Part shown: positions 1-7,688 of the stretch, piece after piece | Layout of the letters: every line of letters starts with the position of its first letter | Numbering within the stretch: the first letter of the stretch is position 1 | NCBI RefSeq assembly: GCF_040214835.1 | Contig: NZ_CP157874.1 | Span: 5,789,042 to 5,853,041, forward strand | Length of the DNA: 64,000 nucleotides | Origin: Pseudomonas asiatica | GTDB lineage: Bacteria > Pseudomonadota > Gammaproteobacteria > Pseudomonadales > Pseudomonadaceae | Reading direction: 5' to 3' | Translations under genes and position numbers: made by a program | The notes under the pieces: model-generated | The model's database searches: none | What the model was told of the DNA's origin: nothing | The model's input: only the letters and a program-made list of their open reading frames with translations

Positions 1-479
1 TTGACGTCGGCTTTGCCACCGCACAGGCGGGTGGAAGAGAAGATGGCGTCGACCTGGGCCATGGTCAGGCCTTTGATCGGGTTGTCCTTGTGCACGAACA
101 CAGCCAGGGCGTCTACGGCGACCGGGATGGCGGTCGGTTTGTAGCCGTACTTCTGCTCGAAGGCCTGCAGCTCGACGTCCTTCATCTTGCGGCTCATCGG
201 GCCGAGGTTGGCGGTGCCTTCGGTCAGCGCGGGTGGCGCGGTGGAGGAGCCGGCAGCCTGGATCTGGATGTTTACGTTCGGATATTCCTTCTTGTAGGCC
301 TCGGCCCACAGAGTCATCAGGTTGGCGAGGGTGTCCGAACCGACGCTGGAGAGGTTGCCCGAAACACCGGTGGTCTTGGTGTAGGTCGGGATCGCAGGAT
401 CGACAGCGGCTACCGCGTTGGCGGTTGCAACGCCAGCGGCGGCAAAGGTGAGGGCCGCCATCAAACGCTTCAGTTTCAT
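1..479 (-). CDS. pstS: Phosphate ABC transporter substrate-binding protein PstS (3' part outside window)
   Basis: Periplasmic phosphate-binding component of the Pst importer. The reverse strand reads from ATG at 479: a basic start ([10 protein letters not shown]), a hydrophobic stretch and Ala-rich cleavage region typical of a Sec signal peptide, then [17 protein letters not shown] and [12 protein letters not shown], the anion-binding SxGSxT and GSST-type loops of PstS/SphX proteins. [11 protein letters not shown] follows. The window edge cuts the gene after about 159 codons. An AGGAG-like site (revcomp of tgctcctag) precedes the ATG. A Pho box lies 73-94 bp upstream, so PhoB control is likely. 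Family is confident; the paralogue cannot be settled from this fragment. Confidence 0.9.
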   Translation of the reverse strand, partial: MKLKRLMAALTFAAAGVATANAVAAVDPAIPTYTKTTGVSGNLSSVGSDTLANLMTLWAEAYKKEYPNVNIQIQAAGSSTAPPALTEGTANLGPMSRKMKDVELQAFEQKYGYKPTAIPVAVDALAVFVHKDNPIKGLTMAQVDAIFSSTRLCGGKADV

Positions 480-551
480 GCCTTGCTCCTAGCAGGAATA
501 TTGGGGTGTTGGATGGAACGGGCCCAAGTATCTGCAGGCCGCATGAATACG

Positions 552-573
552 ATATGACTTGAATATGACAATT
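552..573 (-). promoter_or_regulatory. Pho box upstream of pstS
   Basis: Two direct copies of ATATGAC (552-558 and 563-569) lie exactly 11 bp apart. Read on the minus strand they give TGTCATATTC followed by AAGTCATAT, matching the PhoB direct-repeat layout (TGTCA-type heptamers at 11-bp pitch). Position and orientation fit activation of pstS. Confidence 0.75.
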
Positions 574-612
574 GGATGAAAGGCCATCACCGCTCAGCTG
601 CTTGGCAATACC

Positions 613-725
613 TGTAGGAGCGGCCTTGTGTCGCGATGGGCTGCGCAGCAGCCCCGGCAATTTGTGCCGGGTTGCGATCTCTGGGGCTGCTGCGCAGCCC
701 ATCGCGACACAAGGCCGCTCCTACA
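613..725. repeat. Paired REP palindrome (43-bp perfect inverted repeat)
   Basis: Arms 613-655 and 683-725 are perfect reverse complements over 43 bp with a 27-bp spacer. Each arm starts with the TGTAGGAGCGGCC word that recurs at 9.2, 28.1, 42.9 and 45.7 kb. It lies between the 5' end of pstS and the 3' end of the MFS gene, a usual place for P. putida REP pairs. Confidence 0.9.
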
Positions 726-752
726 ATGACTGCGTTGACCAATCGGTGCCGA

Positions 753-2042
753 TCAGCGCTTGTTGGCGAGCAGGTACAGGCCCACAACCAGACCAACGGC
801 ACACAACCCCGCCACATAGTAGGCCGGTGCCATCGGGCTCACTTTCAGCAGCGCAGTCACCACCATCGGCGTCAGCCCGCCAAAGATTGCGTAGGCCACG
901 TTGTACGAGAACGACAGCCCGCTGAAGCGCACCACCGCCGGGAACGCCTTGACCATCACATAAGGCACCGCGCCAATCACGCCCACGCACAGGCCGGTCA
1001 CTGCATACAGCGGGAACAGCAGCTCGGGGCGCGTAGGCAAGCTGTGGTAGAAGGTCCAGGAGGTCGCCAGCAGCAACAGGCTGCCGATCACGAACACCCG
1101 GCCCGCGCCAAAACGATCAGCCAGGCTGCCAGCGCCGATGCAGCCGAAGCTGAGCAGCACGATGGCCAGGCTGTTGGCCTTGAGCGAGTCGGTGGGGCTG
1201 ATGTGGTAGATGCTCTGCAGCAGCGCCGGAGTCATCAGGATGAGCACCACGATGGCGGCCGACAGCATCCAGGTCAGCAGCATCGACAGGATGATCGCAC
1301 CGCGATGGTCACGCAGCACCGCGCGCAACGGCAGCTCCTCGGCCAGCGCCTTGCGCTGCTGCATCTCGGCGAACACCGGGGTTTCGTGCAGCCAACGGCG
1401 CAGGTACACCGAGAACAGGCCGAATACACCGCCGAGCAGGAACGGGATACGCCAAGCGTAATCGGCCACTTCCTCTGCGCTGTAGACGCTGTTGATCAGG
1501 GTCGCCACCAGCGAGCCAAGCAGGATACCCGCGGTGAGGCCAGCGGTTAGGGTGCCGCAGGCGTAGCCGGTGTTGCGCTCTGGCACGTGCTCGGACACGA
1601 ATACCCAGGCGCCCGGTACCTCACCGCCGATGGCCGCGCCCTGGATCACGCGCATCAGCAGCAACAGGATCGGCGCCCACATGCCGATCTGTGCATAGGT
1701 GGGCAGCAGGCCCATGATCAGCGTTGGCAGGGCCATCATGAAGATGCTCAGGGTGAACATCTTCTTGCGCCCGAGCAGGTCGCCGAAGTGGGCCATGATG
1801 ATGCCGCCCAGCGGCCGCGCCAGATAGCCGGCGGCAAAAATGCCGAAGGTTTGCATCAGGCGCAGCCATTCGGGCATGTCGGCGGGGAAGAACAGCTTGC
1901 CGACCACCGTGGCGAAGAACACGAAGATGATGAAGTCGTAGAACTCCAGCGCGCCGCCCAGGGCGGACAGTGAGAGAGTCTTGTAGTCACTGCGGGTCAG
2001 CGGCCGCGAGGGCTGCTCGATACTGCTCGGCACGGAAGTCAT
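753..2042 (-). CDS. MFS transporter, metabolite:H+ symporter (MHS) type
   Basis: Predicted 429-aa inner-membrane proton symporter for an unidentified small organic acid or osmolyte. MFS motif A appears as GDLLGRKK at residues 87-94 between TM2 and TM3, and RVIQGAAIGGE at 131-141 is the family TM4 signature. EFYDFIIF at 33-40 in TM1 is characteristic of the MHS subfamily (ProP, KgtP, shikimate carriers). About twelve hydrophobic segments span the whole length, so it looks complete. No substrate can be assigned from motifs. It stands alone, tail-to-head with pstS across a REP pair. Confidence 0.9.
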   Translation of the reverse strand: MTSVPSSIEQPSRPLTRSDYKTLSLSALGGALEFYDFIIFVFFATVVGKLFFPADMPEWLRLMQTFGIFAAGYLARPLGGIIMAHFGDLLGRKKMFTLSIFMMALPTLIMGLLPTYAQIGMWAPILLLLMRVIQGAAIGGEVPGAWVFVSEHVPERNTGYACGTLTAGLTAGILLGSLVATLINSVYSAEEVADYAWRIPFLLGGVFGLFSVYLRRWLHETPVFAEMQQRKALAEELPLRAVLRDHRGAIILSMLLTWMLSAAIVVLILMTPALLQSIYHISPTDSLKANSLAIVLLSFGCIGAGSLADRFGAGRVFVIGSLLLLATSWTFYHSLPTRPELLFPLYAVTGLCVGVIGAVPYVMVKAFPAVVRFSGLSFSYNVAYAIFGGLTPMVVTALLKVSPMAPAYYVAGLCAVGLVVGLYLLANKR

Positions 2043-2402
2043 CGCTGATTGTTCTCTTTGTAGGCATGCAGGCCGCTTGGCACGCGGCTTCTGGAGTGGG
2101 AGACAGGCGAAGATAGCAAATTGCTGAGCTGCGCCGGAAGCGATACAAAATCCCTACACATATTCATGAATGCACGGTCGTCGCTGGCCGTTATGCTCTA
2201 TATACTGGCAGTTCGTAGGAAAAGGTTGCTGCTAGCGTGGGATGTTGTGCGAAAACGCCGGTCTTTATGTCAGGCGGTTTCGCAGAGTTTCCCTACGGCC
2301 GCTCAGTGAAACGAAATCGGCGTAGTATGTTTCAAGCTGAATCGTTTACCCGGCCTTTGCGCCACACCAACGAAAAGCGTCACGGGTCAGAGGCCCCATC
2401 GC
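2043..2402. other. 360-bp intergenic region between divergent MFS and thioesterase genes
   Basis: No convincing gene was found. The region is less GC-rich than its neighbours and must hold both divergent promoters. A short 62-codon frame inside it has no family resemblance or clear ribosome binding site. I see no terminator or strong palindrome. Confidence 0.5.
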
Positions 2403-2801
2403 ATGATTGAGCTCGAACAAGAAGATCCTATCCCGCAAGGTGACCTGGCCTTGCAGATCACCGCACTGCCGCGCGAAACCAACGGGTTTGGCGACATCTT
2501 CGGCGGCTGGCTGGTCGCCCAGATGGACTTGGCCGGTACCGCCATGGCCAGCCGTGTCGCCGGCGGCCGCGTGGCCACCGTAGCCATCGACCGCATGGCC
2601 TTTCTGGTCCCGGTCGCCGTCGGCGCGCAGCTGTCGTTCTATACCCAGACCCTGGAAATCGGTCGCAGCTCGATCCAGATGATGGTCGAAGTGTGGAGCG
2701 ACGACCCGCTGTCCAGCGAATGGCGCAAGGTCACCGAAGCAGTCTTCGTCTTCGTCGCCATCGACGGCAGTGGCCGCACCCGCTCCGTACCTCGTCGCTG
2801 A
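2403..2801 (+). CDS. Acyl-CoA thioesterase, hotdog fold (YciA-like)
   Basis: A 132-aa cytosolic hydrolase expected to cleave acyl-CoA to free acid and CoA. The N-terminal half has the family core TNGFGDIFGGWLVAQMDLAG (residues 26-45), in which Asn27, Asp31, the GGW turn and Asp42 correspond to the conserved catalytic region of YciA/BFIT-type hotdog enzymes. AFLVPVAVGAQLSFYT forms the following strand. A second, longer member of this family lies at about 32 kb in the same window. Substrate chain length cannot be read from sequence. Confidence 0.87.
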   Translation: MIELEQEDPIPQGDLALQITALPRETNGFGDIFGGWLVAQMDLAGTAMASRVAGGRVATVAIDRMAFLVPVAVGAQLSFYTQTLEIGRSSIQMMVEVWSDDPLSSEWRKVTEAVFVFVAIDGSGRTRSVPRR

Positions 2802-2863
2802 GCCACGCCGGCGGTAAACTCATTGCATGTGCCCGGGTCCAAGGCCCACTGGCAATCAATGAG

Positions 2864-3769
2864 ATGAATGCAATGGCTACCTTCCAGGTCGTAACCGAGC
2901 AACATGGCGAACTCAACTGCTGGCGTATCAGCAGCGACCAAGCCGAACTACTGATCGCCCAGCAGGGCGCGCAGATCCTCAGCTACCAGCGCGTTGGCGA
3001 GCCACCGCTGCTGTGGCTGAGCGACCAGGCCATCTTCCGTCAGGGCAAGTCGGTACGCGCCGGTGTGCCGGTGTGCTGGCCGTGGTTCGGCAACCTGCAG
3101 CGCAACCCCCAGGCCGTGCAGGCCATGTACCACGGCAAACAGGCTCCCGCCCACGGCCTGGTGCGCGCGCGCGACTGGCAATTGCTGGCTATCGAGGAAG
3201 CGGGCGAAGGCCTGCGTATCGAATTCGAACTGCCGGAAGCGCAGGGTGACCTGCCTGGCTGGCCTCATGACGTCGAGCTGAAGCTGGTAGTGGAGCTGGG
3301 CGAGGACCTGAAGCTGAACCTGACCAGCCGCAACATGGGCAATACCCCCGTCACCATCAGCCAGGCCCTGCACAGCTACTTCGCGGTCAGTGACGTGCGC
3401 CAGGCGCGGGTCGAAGGGGTGGAGGGACTGAGCTATATCGAGACCCTGGCTGACTGGGAGCAGCGCCAGCAGCAGGGGCCGCTGGCGTTTGCCGGGGAGA
3501 CCGACCGGATCTACCTGGCGACCCCGCAAACCCTTAGCATCGTCGACCCGCATTGGGAGCGGCGCATTACCTTGACCAGCAGTGGGTCGCGCTCGGCGGT
3601 GATCTGGAACCCTTGGACTGAACGGGCCAGGGATCTGCCGGACATGGCTGATGATGGGTGGCAGCGGATGCTGTGCATCGAGACGGCGAATGTGTGGGAT
3701 GACTTGGTGGAATTGAAGCCTGGGGGCAGCAGCTCGCTGGGGGTCAGGATTGGCTGTGAAATGATCTGA
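2864..3769 (+). CDS. Glucose-6-phosphate 1-epimerase-like protein (YeaD/D-hexose-6-phosphate mutarotase)
   Basis: A 301-aa galactose-mutarotase-fold enzyme that likely interconverts alpha and beta hexose-6-phosphates. GVPVCWPWFG (67-76) and AHGLVR (96-101, putative catalytic His97) are the YeaD/YMR099c signatures. SQALHSYFAVSDV, VIWNPW and CIETANV (Glu273, putative base) follow in family order. Two in-frame ATGs, at 2864 and 2873, are possible. A much longer frame reaches back into the thioesterase gene but lacks family sequence there, so I reject it. The gene follows the thioesterase by 62 bp and may be co-transcribed. Confidence 0.87.
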   Translation: MNAMATFQVVTEQHGELNCWRISSDQAELLIAQQGAQILSYQRVGEPPLLWLSDQAIFRQGKSVRAGVPVCWPWFGNLQRNPQAVQAMYHGKQAPAHGLVRARDWQLLAIEEAGEGLRIEFELPEAQGDLPGWPHDVELKLVVELGEDLKLNLTSRNMGNTPVTISQALHSYFAVSDVRQARVEGVEGLSYIETLADWEQRQQQGPLAFAGETDRIYLATPQTLSIVDPHWERRITLTSSGSRSAVIWNPWTERARDLPDMADDGWQRMLCIETANVWDDLVELKPGGSSSLGVRIGCEMI

Positions 3770-3788
3770 GTTTTGCAGTGCCTGTTCG

Positions 3789-3882
3789 GGCCCCTTCGCG
3801 GGTAAACCCGCTCCCACAAGGTCTCCACAATATTCAAGGTTTGTGGAGACCCTGTGGGAGCGGGTTTACCCGCGAAAGGGCC
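3789..3882. repeat. Paired REP palindrome between convergent genes
   Basis: Inverted pair of the CGCGGGTAAACCCGCTCCCACA family, with extended complementarity through GGTCTCCACA and TGTGGAGACC. It sits between the convergent 3' ends of the epimerase and DUF3299 genes and may act as a bidirectional terminator or mRNA stabiliser. Confidence 0.85.
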
Positions 3883-3893
3883 AGTGCAGGCAA

Positions 3894-4427
3894 TCAGAGG
3901 TCTGCATCCTCCACCACCCTCACCTTCCCGGCATCCAGCGCATAGGCCGCATCGGCCAGGTCATTGCTGACCTTCTCCACCTTCAGCTTGCCGCTGACCC
4001 ACAGCGGTGTGTAGATATCATCGATCTTCAGGCCTTTCGGGTAGCGCACCAGTACCAGCTGGTTCGGTGGCGGTGGCGGCACATGGATGCACGCGCCCGG
4101 GTACGGCACCAGGAAGAACAACGTGCTGTTGCCCTTGGCATCGCTCTCCAGCGGCACCGGGTAGCCGCCCAGGCGAATTTCCTTGCCGTTCATGGCCGCC
4201 ACGGTCTTGGTCGAGTACATCACCGCCGGCAGGCCCTTGCTCTGCTTCAGGCCGCCCTTGTCGGTAAAGGTGCCCATGGCTTCCGGCGAGTTGTGGTCGA
4301 TATCGGGCATTTGCTCGAGTGCCTGCTGGTCCGACTTGGGCATCAGCTCCAGCCAGTCGGTTTCAGGCAGTTCGGCATGGGCCAGGGTGCTGGCCAACAG
4401 CAGTGGGGCGAGGAAAAAGGCACGCAT
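3894..4427 (-). CDS. DUF3299-family exported protein
   Basis: A 177-aa predicted periplasmic protein of unknown function. I start it at the ATG at 4427 because MRAFFLAPLLLASTLAHA is a clean Sec signal peptide ending in an AHA-type cleavage site; the longer frame adds 12 residues before it. The mature part has LGGYPVPLE and then YPGACIHVPPPPPNQLVLV, the Cys/His- and Pro-rich core of DUF3299. No catalytic function is established. Related proteins are found beside metal or transport genes, but nothing here supports a specific role. Confidence 0.8.
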   Translation of the reverse strand: MRAFFLAPLLLASTLAHAELPETDWLELMPKSDQQALEQMPDIDHNSPEAMGTFTDKGGLKQSKGLPAVMYSTKTVAAMNGKEIRLGGYPVPLESDAKGNSTLFFLVPYPGACIHVPPPPPNQLVLVRYPKGLKIDDIYTPLWVSGKLKVEKVSNDLADAAYALDAGKVRVVEDADL

Positions 4428-4475
4428 GAAAATGCTCGGCAACTCGAATGAATTGCCGGGCATTCTAACCAGTAT

Positions 4476-4721
4476 TCAGCGTTTCTTGATGAATCCGTAG
4501 ATCACCAGAAGGATCACAGCACCGATCAGCGCGCCAAGGAAACCGGCAGCCTGCCCGGCCTGGTAGATACCCAGCGCCTGGCCGCCGTAGGTGGCCAGCA
4601 GCGAGCCGGCAATCCCCAGCAGGATGGTCATGATCCAGCCCATGCTGTCGTCGCCCGGCTTGATGAAGCGGGCCAGCAGGCCGACGATAAGGCCGATGAA
4701 GATGGTTCCAATGATACCCAT
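4476..4721 (-). CDS. GlsB/YeaQ/YmgE family small membrane protein
   Basis: An 81-aa inner-membrane protein with three hydrophobic helices: GIIGTIFIGLIVGLLARF at the start, WIMTILLGIAGSLLATYGG in the middle and FLGALIGAVILLVIYGFI near the end. The KPGDD segment after helix 1 is the family hallmark. AGGGATTG lies just before the chosen ATG at 4721, and a longer frame from 4751 lacks a better site. This family is often linked to stress response, but its biochemical function is unknown. Confidence 0.88.
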   Translation of the reverse strand: MGIIGTIFIGLIVGLLARFIKPGDDSMGWIMTILLGIAGSLLATYGGQALGIYQAGQAAGFLGALIGAVILLVIYGFIKKR

Positions 4722-4746
4722 GGCAATCCCTCTGCAGTGAAGATGG

Positions 4747-4781
4747 AACAAGCCAAAGCCTAGACAGCGCTTTGGCTTGTT
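4747..4781 (-). terminator. Hairpin downstream of purK
   Basis: A 13-bp perfect stem (AACAAGCCAAAGC, 4747-4759, with its complement at 4769-4781) lies 37 bp after the purK stop. The following T-tract on the minus strand is short (TTGTTCC), so it is a modest intrinsic terminator for purE-purK. Confidence 0.55.
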
Positions 4782-4817
4782 GCCATTTCAGAGGGCAAGC
4801 CGCTGGTAGAAGTTCGA

Positions 4818-5900
4818 TCAGTTGCCGATCAGGGCTTCTACTTCGGCAATCTTGCGCTCGAGGGTGGCCATGTCGTGGCAGCGCAGGGTGGCGTGGCCAA
4901 CCTTGCGACCAACCTTGAAGGCCTTGCCGTAGTGGTGCAGGTGGCAGTCACCGATGGCAACCACCTTGTCCACCGCCGGCACTTCACCGATGAAGTTGAG
5001 CATCGCGCTCTCGCCGACCTTGGCAGTCGAGCCCAGCGGCAAGCCGGCGACGGCGCGCAGGTGGTTCTCGAACTGGCTGCACTCGGCGCCTTCGATGGTC
5101 CAGTGCCCGGAGTTGTGCACGCGCGGGGCGATTTCGTTGGCCTTCAGGCCGCCGTCGACTTCGAAGAACTCGAAGGCCATCACGCCCACATAGTCCAGTT
5201 GCTTGAGCACACGGCCCACGTAGTCTTCGGCCAGAGCCTGCAGCGGGTGCGCCTGGCTGGCGACCGACAGGCGCAGGATGCCGCTTTCGTGGGTGTTGTG
5301 CACCAGCGGGTAGAAGCGGGTTTCGCCATCACGGGCACGCACGGCCACCAGCGACACTTCGCCGGTGAATGGCACGAAGCCTTCCAGCAGGCAAGGTACG
5401 CTGCCCAGCTCGGCAAAGGTACCGACCACGTCCTCAGGCGTGCGCAGCACCTTCTGGCCCTTGCCGTCGTAACCCAGGGTGCGGGTTTTCAGCACGGCCG
5501 GCAGGCCGATGCTGGCCACCGCGGCGTCCAGGTCGGCCTGCGAGAGGATGTCGGCGAAGGCCGGGGTAGGGATACCCAGGTCGCGGAACATGCTCTTCTC
5601 GAACAGGCGGTCACGGGCGATGCGCAGCGCTTCGGCGCTGGGGTACACCGGCACGAACTGCGAGAGGAAGGCCACGGTCTCGGCCGGGACGCTTTCGAAC
5701 TCGAAGGTGACCAGGTCGACTTCGTCGGCCAACTGGCGCAGGTGGTCCTGGTCGCCGTAGTCGGCACGCAGGTGCTCGCCCAGCGGCGCAGCGCAGGCGT
5801 CCGGCGCCGGGTCGAGGAAGGCGAAGTTCATGCCCAGCGGGGTACCCGCCAGGGCCAGCATGCGGCCCAGCTGGCCGCCACCGATTACACCGATCTTCAT
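4818..5900 (-). CDS. purK: N5-carboxyaminoimidazole ribonucleotide synthase
   Basis: ATP-dependent carboxylation of AIR with bicarbonate to N5-CAIR in de novo purine synthesis. The 360-aa product starts MKIGVIGGGQLGRM, with the GGGQLGRM motif at 7-14, and carries the ATP-grasp segments TRTLGYDGKGQ and HNSGHWTIEGAECSQFENHLRA typical of PurK. The ATG at 5900 is 10 bp after the purE stop, so the pair is a translationally close operon and PurE converts the unstable product at once. A longer frame reaching into purE is an artefact. Confidence 0.97.
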   Translation of the reverse strand: MKIGVIGGGQLGRMLALAGTPLGMNFAFLDPAPDACAAPLGEHLRADYGDQDHLRQLADEVDLVTFEFESVPAETVAFLSQFVPVYPSAEALRIARDRLFEKSMFRDLGIPTPAFADILSQADLDAAVASIGLPAVLKTRTLGYDGKGQKVLRTPEDVVGTFAELGSVPCLLEGFVPFTGEVSLVAVRARDGETRFYPLVHNTHESGILRLSVASQAHPLQALAEDYVGRVLKQLDYVGVMAFEFFEVDGGLKANEIAPRVHNSGHWTIEGAECSQFENHLRAVAGLPLGSTAKVGESAMLNFIGEVPAVDKVVAIGDCHLHHYGKAFKVGRKVGHATLRCHDMATLERKIAEVEALIGN

Positions 5901-5910
5901 GGGTTGAGCC

Positions 5911-6402
5911 TCAAGCCTGGCGCGGGTCTGGGTTGTCCAGCACGGTGTCGGTCTGTTCCGTGCGGAACTGCTTGAGCGCCGCGTGGTACTGCGGGTACTT
6001 GGCGCCGAGGATGCTGGCCGACAGCAGCGCGGCGTTGACCGCACCGGCACGACCGATGGCCAGGGTGGCAACCGGCACGCCGGCTGGCATCTGCACGATC
6101 GACAGCAGCGAATCGACACCCGACAGCATCGACGATTGCACAGGCACGCCCAGCACCGGCAGGTGGGTCTTGGCGGCACACATGCCTGGCAGGTGGGCTG
6201 CGCCACCGGCACCGGCGATGATCACCTCGATGCCACGGCCCTCAGCCTCCTCGGCATACTGGAACAGCAGATCCGGGGTACGGTGGGCGGAAACCACCTT
6301 CACCTCGTAGGGAATGCCGAGTTTTTCCAGCATATCGGCGGTGTGGCTAAGGGTGGACCAATCGGACTTGGAGCCCATGATCACGCCAACCAGTGCACTC
6401 AT
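5911..6402 (-). CDS. purE: N5-carboxyaminoimidazole ribonucleotide mutase
   Basis: Converts N5-CAIR to CAIR. The 163-aa class I PurE has MGSKSDW (9-15), SAHRTP (38-43, catalytic His40) and [11 protein letters not shown] (64-73) in the expected order. I choose the ATG at 6402 ([14 protein letters not shown]), preceded by GAGGCTCGACG; the longer frame adds an unrelated N-terminus. First gene of the purE-purK operon. An intrinsic hairpin with a T-run sits in its leader. Confidence 0.97.
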   Translation of the reverse strand: MSALVGVIMGSKSDWSTLSHTADMLEKLGIPYEVKVVSAHRTPDLLFQYAEEAEGRGIEVIIAGAGGAAHLPGMCAAKTHLPVLGVPVQSSMLSGVDSLLSIVQMPAGVPVATLAIGRAGAVNAALLSASILGAKYPQYHAALKQFRTEQTDTVLDNPDPRQA

Positions 6403-6438
6403 CGTCGAGCCTCTTCGCTTGTGCGCCCTTGGGCGCGT

Positions 6439-6480
6439 CAAAAAACAACAAGCCACGCGGGACGACCGGCGTGGCTTGTT
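6439..6480 (-). terminator. Terminator or attenuator ahead of purE
   Basis: Stem AACAAGCCACGC (6447-6458) pairs with 6469-6480. On the minus strand it is followed by TTGTTTTTTG, a good U-tract. It may end the upstream LysR transcript or attenuate purE. A 14-bp palindrome GCGCCCTTGGGCGC follows at about 6423-6436, before the purE ribosome binding site. Confidence 0.7.
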
Positions 6481-6573
6481 TGCTGATCAGGACCGGACGC
6501 ATCCGGTCGAAAGGCCGCGCAGTATACCGTAAGGTGGTGCGTTTAAGGCACCCCGGCGACCAACTGTCGCCCC

Positions 6574-7506
6574 TTATTTTTCGGGGCTTTGACTGACTTT
6601 TGGGTCAACCATTGCCGCCCCCTCGAGCTTGCGCCACAACAGCCTTACATTGGCCTTGCGCACCAGGGCGCAGCGGTACAGGCGGATTTCCAGCGGCACG
6701 TGCCACTGGCTGCCGCCGCAGATCGCCAGTTCGCCCCGTTCCAGTTCGCCACGCATCGACAGGCGCGGTACCCAGGCGATGCCCATGCCTTCCAGCGCCA
6801 TGCTCTTCAGACTGTCGGCCATGGCGGTTTCATAGACGGTGGTATAGCGCAGGTTGCGCTGACGCAGCAGCAAATTGACCGAGCGACCGAGGAAGGCGCC
6901 GGCGGTATAGGCCAGCAGCGGCACGCTGCCCTCGCCTTCCAGGTCGAACAACGGCTTGCCGTCGGCATCCACGGCGCATACCGGCAACATTTCAGTGGTG
7001 CCCATGTGCAGTGACGGGAAGATCTCGGCATCCATCTGCAGGGCGGCATCCGGGTCATAGAAGGCCAGCATCAGGTCGCAGCCACCTTCGCGTAATGCAT
7101 GCACTGCATCTCCGACGTTGGTCGCAACCAGGCGGGTGGCGATGTTCAACCCGTCGTTGCGCAACTGGGCCACCCAACGCGGGAAAAAGCCCGATGCCAG
7201 GGAGTGTGCTGCGGCCACCTGCACCACCTCACCCTGCCCGCCTTCCAGATGATGCAAGTGGCGGAGAATTTCGCTCAACTGGTCGACAACAGTACGCGCC
7301 GTGACAAGAAACAGCTGGCCGGCCTCTGTCAGCTCGATCGGCGTGCGGGAACGATTCACCAATTGCAGGCCCAAGGCTGCTTCCAGGCTGCGAATGCGCC
7401 GGCTGAAGGCCGGTTGGGTGACGAAACGCCGCTCTGCCGCCTGGGAAAAACTGCGGGTGGCGGCCAGCGCGCTGAAGTCTTCCAGCCATTTGCTTTCAAG
7501 GTTCAC
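6574..7506 (-). CDS. LysR-family transcriptional regulator, divergent from aspA
   Basis: A 310-aa LTTR. The N-terminal winged HTH reads WLEDFSALAATRSFSQAAERRFVTQPAFSRRIRSLEAALG, split here as residues 7-25 and onward. A periplasmic-binding-type effector domain follows (VVQVAAAHSLASGF through the C-terminus). I choose GTG at 7506 because AGGAG lies 9 bp before it; longer frames have no site. Divergent placement 182 bp from aspA and a palindrome between them suggest it controls aspartase, which is inference. Confidence 0.88.
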   Translation of the reverse strand: MNLESKWLEDFSALAATRSFSQAAERRFVTQPAFSRRIRSLEAALGLQLVNRSRTPIELTEAGQLFLVTARTVVDQLSEILRHLHHLEGGQGEVVQVAAAHSLASGFFPRWVAQLRNDGLNIATRLVATNVGDAVHALREGGCDLMLAFYDPDAALQMDAEIFPSLHMGTTEMLPVCAVDADGKPLFDLEGEGSVPLLAYTAGAFLGRSVNLLLRQRNLRYTTVYETAMADSLKSMALEGMGIAWVPRLSMRGELERGELAICGGSQWHVPLEIRLYRCALVRKANVRLLWRKLEGAAMVDPKVSQSPEK

Positions 7507-7573
7507 GAAGCACATCTCCTGGCGTGCACCAAAATGGAACACGCTCGAATGTCAATTGGCGTCACATGAAACA

Positions 7574-7592
7574 CTATGCCGTTTGTGCATAG
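7574..7592. promoter_or_regulatory. Candidate LysR operator in the aspA promoter region
   Basis: CTATGC (7574-7579) and GCATAG (7587-7592) form an inverted repeat with a 7-bp spacer and include the T-N11-A arrangement typical of LysR boxes. It lies 97 bp upstream of aspA and 68 bp upstream of the LysR gene. Confidence 0.5.
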
Positions 7593-7688
7593 GTTAGCGT
7601 GCAACAGCATTGGCCGCAAAATCACCTTCAGGCCTAGGATTGGCGCCATTCCGGCATGTGCCGGGTCAAAATCGAGATGATATACATC

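Noticed and set aside
2121..2309. 62-codon frame in the MFS-thioesterase gap
   Set aside because: No ribosome binding site and no recognisable sequence; kept as non-coding.
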